The notes beneath the pieces were generated by a model, which was given only the letters and a program-made list of their open reading frames with translations, did no database searches and was not told the origin of the DNA. Below, piece after piece: positions 8,205-13,952 of a DNA stretch of 14,187 nucleotides (position 1 is its first letter; each line of letters begins with the position of its first letter). The DNA is from Bacillota bacterium (GTDB lineage: Bacteria > Bacillota > Clostridia > Oscillospirales > Ruminococcaceae): the NCBI GenBank assembly GCA_023395435.1, contig JAEWZG010000154.1:1-14187 (forward strand), given 5' to 3'. Position numbers and translations under genes: made by a program.

Positions 8205-8230
8205 CAAAAGGTTATAAAGGGGGTTGTTGC

Positions 8231-9175
8231 ATGATTGATTTAACTGAGAGTAATTCAGTTGCCTCCGATAATACAGCAGTAGCACTCGGCGTTTTTGATG
8301 GAATTCATAGAGGACATCAGGACTTGATAAAACGTGCCGTAAGCTTTAAGGATGAGGGCCTATCCCCCGCTGTTGCAACATTTAAGACAAATACAATTAC
8401 TTCAAAGGGAAACGGAAAGCTTGATGTTCTTATCAGCGATGAACTTAAGGCTGAAAAGCTTGAAGAACTTGGAGTAAAATATATATACTCACCCCAATTT
8501 GCTGACGTAAAGGAACTTACGGCAGATATGTTTGTTAAGAAAATTCTTGTAGATAAAATGAATGCAAAAGTTGTATTATGCGGGAATAACTACAAATTCG
8601 GCAAGGGCGCTTTTTCAGGCCCTCACGAACTTGAAAAGCTATGTGCAGATTACGGAATAAGGACAATAATTGTTCCTTTTACTATCTATAACAGGCAACC
8701 AATCAGCTCAACTGAAATTAGACGTCTTATTAAAGAAGGAAGTATTGATATGGCAAACTACCTTCTCGGGTATGACTTTCACTTTAGAATTGAAGTGGTT
8801 CATGGTAATGCACTTGGCAAGACACTCGACTTCCCGACTATTAATCAAAAGTTTGGGTCAAGCCACGTTGTTCCACGCTTCGGGGTTTACGCCTCGCAGA
8901 CCAAAATAGGTGAAAGGCTGTATTCTTCTATCACAAATATAGGAATAAAGCCGACCATTGGTGGTGAAAGCTCACCACTTGCTGAAACTTTTATTATTGA
9001 TTATTCAGGTGATCTTTACGGACAGAGGGTTACTGTTTTTTTAAAGAAGTTTATTCGTCCTGAGCAGAAATTCAATGGAATTGACGATTTGAAGAATCAT
9101 CTTGAAATTGACCTGAAAAAGGCAAAAGAATACTTATACTTTGATAATACGAAAGGTGGTCTTATTAATGAATAA
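8231..9175 (+). CDS. ribF: Bifunctional riboflavin kinase / FMN adenylyltransferase RibF
   Basis: 314 residues, the standard bifunctional length. It phosphorylates riboflavin to FMN and adenylates FMN to FAD. The N-terminal nucleotidyltransferase domain has G-V-F-D-G-I-H-R-G-H (20-29), C-G-N-N-Y-K-F-G-K-G (117-126) and I-S-S-T-E-I-R-R-L-I (158-167). The C-terminal kinase has P-T-I-N (202-205), G-V-Y-A (218-221), T-N-I-G-x-K-P-T (235-242) and the catalytic-type Glu252. An oddity: after strand 2 the usual T-F-x-P-H-P adenylyltransferase motif reads T-F-K-T-N-T (50-55). AAAGGGGG precedes ATG 8231 and the gap after truB is 26 bases. Its last eight bases overlap the gltX start. Confidence 0.94.
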   Translation: MIDLTESNSVASDNTAVALGVFDGIHRGHQDLIKRAVSFKDEGLSPAVATFKTNTITSKGNGKLDVLISDELKAEKLEELGVKYIYSPQFADVKELTADMFVKKILVDKMNAKVVLCGNNYKFGKGAFSGPHELEKLCADYGIRTIIVPFTIYNRQPISSTEIRRLIKEGSIDMANYLLGYDFHFRIEVVHGNALGKTLDFPTINQKFGSSHVVPRFGVYASQTKIGERLYSSITNIGIKPTIGGESSPLAETFIIDYSGDLYGQRVTVFLKKFIRPEQKFNGIDDLKNHLEIDLKKAKEYLYFDNTKGGLINE

Positions 9176-10628
9176 AGTAAGGACAAGATTTGCACCAAGT
9201 CCTACAGGTTATATGCATATTGGTAACCTTCGAACAGCACTTTATACTTATCTTATTGCAAAGAAAAACGATGGTGACTTCATTCTCCGTATTGAAGATA
9301 CCGATCAGGAAAGATATGTTGAGGGTGCAGTTGATATTATTTATAATACACTAAAAAAAGCAGGACTTAATTGGGATGAAGGCCCTGATATAGGTGGCCC
9401 AGTTGGCCCTTATGTTCAGTCAGAGAGAATGGGAATGTTCAAGGAATATGCACAGCAGCTTGTTGAATCAGGTCACGCATATTACTGCTTTTGTGATAAA
9501 GAAAGACTTGAAGAGCTCCACAGTATTCAGGAGGCTTCGCATATCCCACCAATGTATGACAGACATTGCCGTAACCTTTCTAAAGAGGAAATTCAGGAAA
9601 AGCTTGACTCAGGTATTCCTTATGTTATCCGTCAGAAGATGCCACTTGATGGCACAACGACCTTCCACGATGAGGTTTATGGCGACATAACAGTCGAAAA
9701 TTCTGTTCTTGATGATCAGATTCTTATAAAGACGGATGGTATGCCAACATATAATTTTGCTAACGTTGTTGACGACCACCTTATGGGCATTTCACACGTT
9801 GTAAGAGGAAACGAATATCTTTCATCAGCACCAAAGTACAACCTTTTGTATAAGGCTTTTGGCTGGGAAGTTCCAGTATATGTACACTGCTCACCTGTTA
9901 TGAAGGACGCTACACATAAGCTATCAAAGAGAAATGGTGACGCTTCATTTGAGGACTTAATAGCTAAAGGATACCTCACTGAAGCTGTTGTAAACTTCAT
10001 CGCACTTCTTGGCTGGGCACCAAAGGGCGAGCAGGAAATCTTCACTTTAGACGAGCTTGCACAGGAATTTGATATAAATGGAATTTCAAAGTCCCCTGCT
10101 ATTTTTGATCCCGTTAAGCTTAAGGCAATAAACGGCGCTTATATCAGAAAACTCTCATTAGATGAGTTTTTGGCTGACGCAACACCATATATCCGTGAAA
10201 CCTGCAAGAGAGAGGATGCCGACATACGACTTCTTGCGGAGGTACTTCAACCACGTTGTGACATATTCACAGACATTCCAGAGCAGGTTGACTTTGTGGA
10301 TTCACTCCCTGATTATGACCTTGAAATGTACTGTCATAAGAAGATGAAAACAAACAAGGAAAATTCACTTGATGCTTTAAAACAGATTCTCCCTGTTCTT
10401 GAAGGACTTGAGGATTGGACTGTTGAAGGTATTCATTCATCAATGTTCTCGCTGATTGAAAAGCTTGGCGTTAAGAACGGCTTGATTCTATGGCCGTTGC
10501 GTGTTGCTGTTTCAGGAAAACAGTTTACTCCAGGTGGCGGAATTGAACTTTGTCGAATTATTGGGAAAGCTGACACAATCTCAAGAATAAAGGTTGGAAT
10601 TGAAAGACTAGAAAATATAAACGTTTAA
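9168..10628 (+). CDS. gltX: Glutamyl-tRNA synthetase
   Basis: 486 residues from ATG 9168, a class I aminoacyl-tRNA synthetase. Visible are A-P-S-P-T-G (9-14) with the H-I-G-N form of HIGH (17-20), the R-I-E-D-T-D segment, and K-L-S-K-R (251-255) as the KMSKS loop, followed by the L-L-G-W region and an anticodon-binding helical C-terminus. A zinc-type cluster is present as C107-x-C109 and C134, with Asn136 where E. coli has His. Most clostridia lack GlnRS and use a non-discriminating GluRS that also charges tRNA-Gln; whether that holds here cannot be seen. An upstream frame extension to 9141 is rejected: AAAGGTGG (9152-9159) lies 8 bases before ATG 9168. The start overlaps the ribF stop as ATGAATAA. 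No T-box leader. Confidence 0.96.
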   Translation: MNKVRTRFAPSPTGYMHIGNLRTALYTYLIAKKNDGDFILRIEDTDQERYVEGAVDIIYNTLKKAGLNWDEGPDIGGPVGPYVQSERMGMFKEYAQQLVESGHAYYCFCDKERLEELHSIQEASHIPPMYDRHCRNLSKEEIQEKLDSGIPYVIRQKMPLDGTTTFHDEVYGDITVENSVLDDQILIKTDGMPTYNFANVVDDHLMGISHVVRGNEYLSSAPKYNLLYKAFGWEVPVYVHCSPVMKDATHKLSKRNGDASFEDLIAKGYLTEAVVNFIALLGWAPKGEQEIFTLDELAQEFDINGISKSPAIFDPVKLKAINGAYIRKLSLDEFLADATPYIRETCKREDADIRLLAEVLQPRCDIFTDIPEQVDFVDSLPDYDLEMYCHKKMKTNKENSLDALKQILPVLEGLEDWTVEGIHSSMFSLIEKLGVKNGLILWPLRVAVSGKQFTPGGGIELCRIIGKADTISRIKVGIERLENINV

Positions 10629-10674
10629 TTTATTATAAATATTTCAAAAATTAGCAGATTTTATTAAATTTTTG

Positions 10675-10683
10675 TGTTATAAT
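10675..10683 (+). promoter_or_regulatory. Extended -10 promoter for the 99-residue orphan gene
   Basis: TGTTATAAT gives an extended -10 with a perfect TATAAT (10678-10683). No convincing -35 lies 16-18 bases upstream. An AT-rich inverted repeat, CAAAAATT (10645-10652) / AATTTTTG (10667-10674), sits just before it and could be chance. Predicted start near 10690, leader about 43 bases. Because no terminator follows gltX, operon read-through may also feed this gene. Confidence 0.55.
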
Positions 10684-10732
10684 AAATATAGAATTATTTA
10701 GCGTTTGCTATTTATATAAAGGAGGACTAACA

Positions 10733-11032
10733 ATGGAAAACAACAATGCAGGAAAAGCAACAGAGCTTTTCAGCTACAAAGGATATCCTCTCGTGAGAAA
10801 AGGCAATGAAATTTATTATGGAAATGCTTCTGACGAATTTGTTATTTATATTCAGATATTGGGATCCGAAAATATTGGCGACTTAAAAGTCGCAAACAAG
10901 CTTAGAGTTTTTAGAATGTCAACAGACAATACACTCGATCTTGTAAATAGAATTACAAAGCAGGTTGAAAAAACAAGTCTTTATGAAGCACTTGAAATTG
11001 CAAACATCTGGCTTTCAAGAGCAGCCGGCTAA
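10733..11032 (+). CDS. Conserved hypothetical protein, 99 residues
   Basis: Function unknown. It is a soluble, compact sequence with no signal peptide or membrane segment. It has a short beta-rich N-terminal part (F-S-Y-K-G-Y-P-L-V-R-K-G-N and I-Y-Y-G-N near 14-32), a hydrophobic strand, and a C-terminal helix E-I-A-N-I-W-L-S-R-A. From memory, similar roughly 95-100-residue proteins with the P-L-V-R-x-G-N-x-I-Y-Y-G pattern occur in many clostridia without assigned function. AAAGGAGG (10718-10725) gives a strong, well-spaced start at 10733. It has its own promoter and ends at a strong terminator, so it can be a monocistronic unit between two tRNA synthetase regions. Confidence 0.85.
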   Translation: MENNNAGKATELFSYKGYPLVRKGNEIYYGNASDEFVIYIQILGSENIGDLKVANKLRVFRMSTDNTLDLVNRITKQVEKTSLYEALEIANIWLSRAAG

Positions 11033-11045
11033 ATAATGAAATCAG

Positions 11046-11074
11046 CACCTGACGGTAATCGTCAGGTGTTTTTT
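11046..11074 (+). terminator. Rho-independent terminator after the 99-residue orphan gene
   Basis: A 9-bp perfect stem, CACCTGACG (11046-11054) / CGTCAGGTG (11060-11068), has a GTAAT loop and is followed by six T (11069-11074). It lies 13 bases after the stop codon and likely ends both the orphan transcript and any read-through from the rimP-gltX operon. Confidence 0.92.
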
Positions 11075-11098
11075 GAGAAAATAAATGTTTATAATATA

Positions 11099-11127
11099 TT
11101 GTAATTTTACCAAATATTAATTATAAT
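11099..11127 (+). promoter_or_regulatory. Sigma-A-type promoter for the YcxB-like gene
   Basis: TTGTAA (11099-11104), a 17-base spacer and a perfect TATAAT (11122-11127). The predicted transcript start is about 11134, downstream of the first ATG (11132), which supports translation from ATG 11144. Confidence 0.7.
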
Positions 11128-11143
11128 ACATATGGGTGATAAT

Positions 11144-11692
11144 ATGGAAATAACAAACAACACTATTTATACGGAGAAAGCTCTAAAAAAGTATGCAAAT
11201 TTTTCTATAAATAAAGGTAAACAACATTGGGTGAGCAGAGTATTCTCTAACGCTTTCTGGTGGTTATTGATGGGATCATTAATTATTTGTATGTTAATAT
11301 TAATAGTAAGTGAACCGTCGAATTTGATTTATTTGTTGCTTCACCTAATAATTGCAGCAATGGAATATTTGCTATTTTTTGTGTTTATACCAAAAATAAT
11401 ATATAAAAATAAAAAAGAAAGCAAAGAAATAATTGGATTAAATGTGCAGTTTTCATTCAACGATAATAATTTTATAGTTAATTCATTTTCAGAACTCGTT
11501 AATACCAATGATACATGTAAGTATGAATTACTATACAAGACATATGAAGTGGATGAGTATTTTTATCTGTTTATTGATAAGATGGTTGTTTTTATTGTCG
11601 ACAAAAACGGCTTTGAAAACACGACACCATATGAGTTTTCAAAATTCCTTGAAAGCAAACTTCCGCCTAAAAAGTTTATAAGGTGCAAATAA
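11144..11692 (+). CDS. Two-TM membrane protein with YcxB-like C-terminal domain
   Basis: 182 residues from ATG 11144. Two hydrophobic segments at about 36-57 and 61-84 form a membrane hairpin, followed by a basic stretch (K-N-K-K-E-S-K-E). The soluble C-terminal part has the pattern of YcxB-like domains: F-x-x-N-N-F-I-V-N-S-F, then Y-E-L-L-Y-K-T-Y-E, F-Y-L-F-I-D-K and the ending D-K-N-G-F with E-F-x-x-F-L. The function of that family is unknown. ATG 11132 is in frame 12 bases upstream but lies at or before the predicted transcript start. GGTGAT (11135-11140) immediately precedes 11144 and works as a ribosome site. Base composition is more AT-rich than in the neighbours. No terminator was seen after it. 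Confidence 0.75.
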   Translation: MEITNNTIYTEKALKKYANFSINKGKQHWVSRVFSNAFWWLLMGSLIICMLILIVSEPSNLIYLLLHLIIAAMEYLLFFVFIPKIIYKNKKESKEIIGLNVQFSFNDNNFIVNSFSELVNTNDTCKYELLYKTYEVDEYFYLFIDKMVVFIVDKNGFENTTPYEFSKFLESKLPPKKFIRCK

Positions 11693-11713
11693 TAAGCTTA
11701 ATTAAAAAACTCC

Positions 11714-11742
11714 TTGACTTATTTTACTCTATAACTTAAAAT
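11714..11742 (+). promoter_or_regulatory. Promoter of the glycyl-tRNA synthetase gene
   Basis: TTGACT (11714-11719), a 17-base spacer and TAAAAT (11737-11742); each hexamer is one base off consensus. Predicted start about 11749. The roughly 54-base leader is far too short for a T-box. It contains a short CGCA-AAT-TGCG hairpin (11760-11770) followed by CA and seven T, which is terminator-like but weak. Confidence 0.7.
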
Positions 11743-11802
11743 AGTAGTAATGTAAAGTCGCAAATTGCGCATTTTTTTAATTTTATTAAGGTGGTATTTT
11801 TA

Positions 11803-13182
11803 ATGCTTGCAAATACTGAAAAAACAATGGACAAAATAGTTGCTCTTTGCAAGAACAGAGGATTTGTATATTCGGGCAGTGAAATATACGGTGGGCTTGC
11901 TAACACTTGGGATTACGGTCCTTTGGGTGTTGAACTTAAAAACAATATCAAAAAAGCATGGTGGAAGAAATTTGTTCAGGAAAGTCCTTTTAATGTAGGT
12001 CTTGACAGTGCAATTCTTATGAACCCACAGACTTGGGTTGCATCTGGTCACCTTGGTGGCTTTTCAGATCCTCTTATGGACTGTAAGGAATGTAAAACAC
12101 GTCACAGAGCTGATAATTTAATTGAAGATTTTGACGGAACAAATGTTGCAGGCTGGTCAAACGATCAGATGATGGATTATATAAAGGATAAGGCAATCAA
12201 ATGCCCTAACTGCGGTAAGTCAAACTTCACTGACATCCGCCAGTTCAACCTTATGTTCAAGACATTTCAGGGTGTAACAGAAGATTCAAAATCAGAATTA
12301 TACCTCCGCCCTGAAACTGCACAGGGTATTTTCGTTAACTTTTCTAATATTCAGAGAACATCAAGAAAGAAAGTTCCTTTTGGTGTTGCACAGATTGGTA
12401 AGTCATTCAGAAATGAAATTACTCCAGGTAATTTCATCTTCCGTGTACGTGAATTTGAACAGATGGAGCTTGAATTCTTCTGCAAGCCAGGAACAGACCT
12501 TGAATGGTTCGCTTACTGGAGAAAATACTGCAAAGATTGGCTTCTCGGTATTGGACTTAAAGAAGAAAACCTTAGACTCCGTGACCACGATGCTGAAGAA
12601 CTTTGCTTCTATTCAAAAGCTACAACAGACTTTGAATATAAATTTGCATTCGGTTGGGGCGAGCTTTGGGGCGTAGCTGACAGAACAGACTATGACCTCA
12701 CACAGCACCAGAAGACAAGTGGAAAGAGTCTTGAATACTTTGATCCAGAGGATAACTCAAAATATATTCCTTATGTTATTGAGCCATCACTTGGTGTTGA
12801 AAGATTATTCCTTTCAGTATTAACAGAAGCTTATGATGAGGAAGCTGTCGGTGATAGTGATACAAGAACCGTAATGCATTTTCACCCAGCATTAGCACCA
12901 GTTAAAGCTGCTGTACTACCACTTGTAAAGAAGCTTAAGGAGCCTGCTCTTGAACTTTATGAGAAGCTTGCAAAGAAGTTTACTATTGAATATGATGATG
13001 CTGGTCAGATTGGTAAGAGATATCGTCGTCATGACGAAATCGGTACACCATTCTGTATTACATTTGACTTTGATTCCCTTGAGGATAACTGTGTAACAGT
13101 TCGTGACCGTGACACTATGGCACAGGAGAGAGTCAAGATTGATGAACTTGAAGCATATATCGCAACAAAAATTGAGTATTAA
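11803..13182 (+). CDS. glyS: Glycyl-tRNA synthetase, alpha2 (homodimeric) type
   Basis: 459 residues from ATG 11803, a class II synthetase of the single-chain type rather than the separate alpha/beta subunits of Bacillus and E. coli. Visible are the motif 1 region with Y-G-P-L-G near 38-42, a zinc-type insertion with C94-x-x-C97 and C134-x-x-C137, and L-R-P-E-T-A-Q-G (168-175). Motif 2 is in F-R-N-E-I-T-P with F-R-V-R-E-F-E-Q-M-E (202-223), and motif 3 is E-P-S-L-G-V-E-R-L (327-335). The HGTP anticodon-binding domain runs from about 363 (L-A-P-V-K-A-A-V-L-P-L). A GTG at 11791 is in frame, but AAGGTGG (11788-11794) covers it and is spaced 8 bases from ATG 11803, which decides the start. It is monocistronic, with its own promoter and terminator. 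Confidence 0.97.
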   Translation: MLANTEKTMDKIVALCKNRGFVYSGSEIYGGLANTWDYGPLGVELKNNIKKAWWKKFVQESPFNVGLDSAILMNPQTWVASGHLGGFSDPLMDCKECKTRHRADNLIEDFDGTNVAGWSNDQMMDYIKDKAIKCPNCGKSNFTDIRQFNLMFKTFQGVTEDSKSELYLRPETAQGIFVNFSNIQRTSRKKVPFGVAQIGKSFRNEITPGNFIFRVREFEQMELEFFCKPGTDLEWFAYWRKYCKDWLLGIGLKEENLRLRDHDAEELCFYSKATTDFEYKFAFGWGELWGVADRTDYDLTQHQKTSGKSLEYFDPEDNSKYIPYVIEPSLGVERLFLSVLTEAYDEEAVGDSDTRTVMHFHPALAPVKAAVLPLVKKLKEPALELYEKLAKKFTIEYDDAGQIGKRYRRHDEIGTPFCITFDFDSLEDNCVTVRDRDTMAQERVKIDELEAYIATKIEY

Positions 13183-13187
13183 ATAAT

Positions 13188-13216
13188 AAAAGACGTGCAG
13201 CTTGCACGTCTTTTTT
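13188..13216. terminator. Intrinsic terminator after glyS, probably bidirectional
   Basis: GACGTGCA (13192-13199) and TGCACGTC (13203-13210) form an 8-bp perfect stem with a GCT loop, extended by A/T pairs, with T6 on the + strand (13211-13216). Read on the minus strand the same stem is followed by TTTTATTATTT, so it can also stop the converging lipoprotein transcript. Confidence 0.9.
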
Positions 13217-13279
13217 GATTATTTATGTAGTAATGTTTAATGCGAAGGGGTATAGGAGAGACCGCAAAGCCACTGTAAA

Positions 13280-13678
13280 TCAATATCCGTAATCTACGAG
13301 TTTCCATTTTCCATTATTATTTCGTGCTAAATTCCATTGCCACCCTGTATAAATGTCATTAGGGTTGAATGATCCGTCTACTCCTTTTGAATCTGTTTTA
13401 AATTCGGATATTAATATAATTACCTCACGTGGACTATACTTGAGAAAACCCTTGTTTTCATCATCACCGATATATTGAAGCTTAATGAGCTTACAGCCTT
13501 TAAATTCTTTCTTAAAGTAATGTAAAACAACATTTTCAGCAGATTTAATATCTTCATCTGTATAAATATTAGACTTAACATTAATTATTTTTACATTTCT
13601 CACGTTCCCGCCACAGGCTGTAAGAATCATAATAAAAGAAAGACAGAAAATAATTGCAATATATCTTTTGTTTTTCAT
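13280..13678 (-). CDS. Small secreted lipoprotein, DUF4829-like
   Basis: 132 residues. A basic N-terminus (K-N-K-R), a hydrophobic core at 7-19 and a lipobox L-T-A-C with Cys22 mark a type II signal peptide, so the mature protein should be lipid-anchored outside the cell membrane. The mature part begins with a spacer and then Y-T-D-E-D-I-K-S-A, an amphipathic helix around V-L-H-Y-F-K-K-E-F-K-G-C-K-L, and a C-terminal G-S-F-N-P-N-D-I-Y with W-Q-W and G-K-W-K-L-V-D-Y-G-Y. That C-terminal pattern recalls small clostridial DUF4829 proteins; this is memory-based and function is unknown. AAGAAGG (13684-13690, minus) precedes the ATG. It converges on glyS. Confidence 0.85.
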   Translation of the reverse strand: MKNKRYIAIIFCLSFIMILTACGGNVRNVKIINVKSNIYTDEDIKSAENVVLHYFKKEFKGCKLIKLQYIGDDENKGFLKYSPREVIILISEFKTDSKGVDGSFNPNDIYTGWQWNLARNNNGKWKLVDYGY

Positions 13679-13733
13679 AGATGCCTTCTTTCTCTGTGTC
13701 GGTTGTCTTAGCTTTTCTTCTGGGCTTTAATCT

Positions 13734-13762
13734 TATATATTAAAAAAAACAGCAGACCACAA
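13734..13762 (-). promoter_or_regulatory. Candidate proximal promoter of the lipoprotein gene
   Basis: On the minus strand, TTGTGG (13762-13757), a 17-base spacer and TATATA (13739-13734). It would give a leader of about 50 bases. It is weaker than the candidate at 13847-13874, and in such AT-rich DNA chance matches are common. Confidence 0.35.
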
Positions 13763-13825
13763 TATAATGTTTATAAAAGTAAATACTATTGTATCAAACT
13801 GAGTGTCACAAAATTTCTGTACCAT

Positions 13826-13854
13826 TTGCTCACGCTATCTTGTAATATTATACT
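13826..13854 (+). promoter_or_regulatory. Candidate promoter of the DUF4830-like gene
   Basis: TTGCTC (13826-13831), a 17-base spacer and TATACT (13849-13854), with a predicted leader of about 90 bases. A second, weaker possibility is TTGTCA (13892-13897) with an imperfect -10 around 13916-13921. The -10 overlap with the stronger minus-strand promoter means part of this match could be a by-product of the near-symmetric AGTATAAT. Confidence 0.4.
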
Positions 13855-13874
13855 ATGTAAACAGTAATTGTCAA
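13847..13874 (-). promoter_or_regulatory. Minus-strand promoter with both hexamers at consensus, upstream of the lipoprotein
   Basis: On the minus strand, TTGACA (13874-13869), a 16-base spacer and TATAAT (13852-13847). Both hexamers are perfect; the spacer is one base short of optimum. The predicted start near 13840 leaves about 160 bases before the lipoprotein ATG. Its -10 overlaps the -10 of the opposite-strand candidate at 13826-13854. Confidence 0.65.
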
Positions 13875-13952
13875 TAAATAGTTTGTTTTGCTTGTCATTA
13901 TTATGTCCTCTCTATCATATATTTAAATATATTTTAGTGAAAGAGGGATAGT

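Noticed and set aside
10645..10674. CAAAAATT/AATTTTTG inverted repeat as a terminator for gltX.
   Set aside because: It is all but one pair A/T with a 14-base loop and no T-run after the stem, so it is too weak. It is mentioned only as a possible operator.
11132..11143. Upstream ATG for the YcxB-like gene.
   Set aside because: It is about five bases from the end of a perfect -10 hexamer, so it would fall before or at the transcript start, and it has no ribosome site.
13240..13277. GACCGCAAAGCCACTG downstream of glyS resembles the 3' part of a c-di-GMP-I (GEMM) or cobalamin riboswitch core.
   Set aside because: Only a short stretch matches. The second helical domain is absent, and the region lies between convergent genes with no + strand gene just after it. 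A covariance-model scan would settle it, and no hit is expected.
13742..13760. GTGGTCTGCTG followed by T8 on the minus strand looked like a terminator before the lipoprotein.
   Set aside because: No upstream complement to CTGCTG or GGTCTG exists to form a stem.
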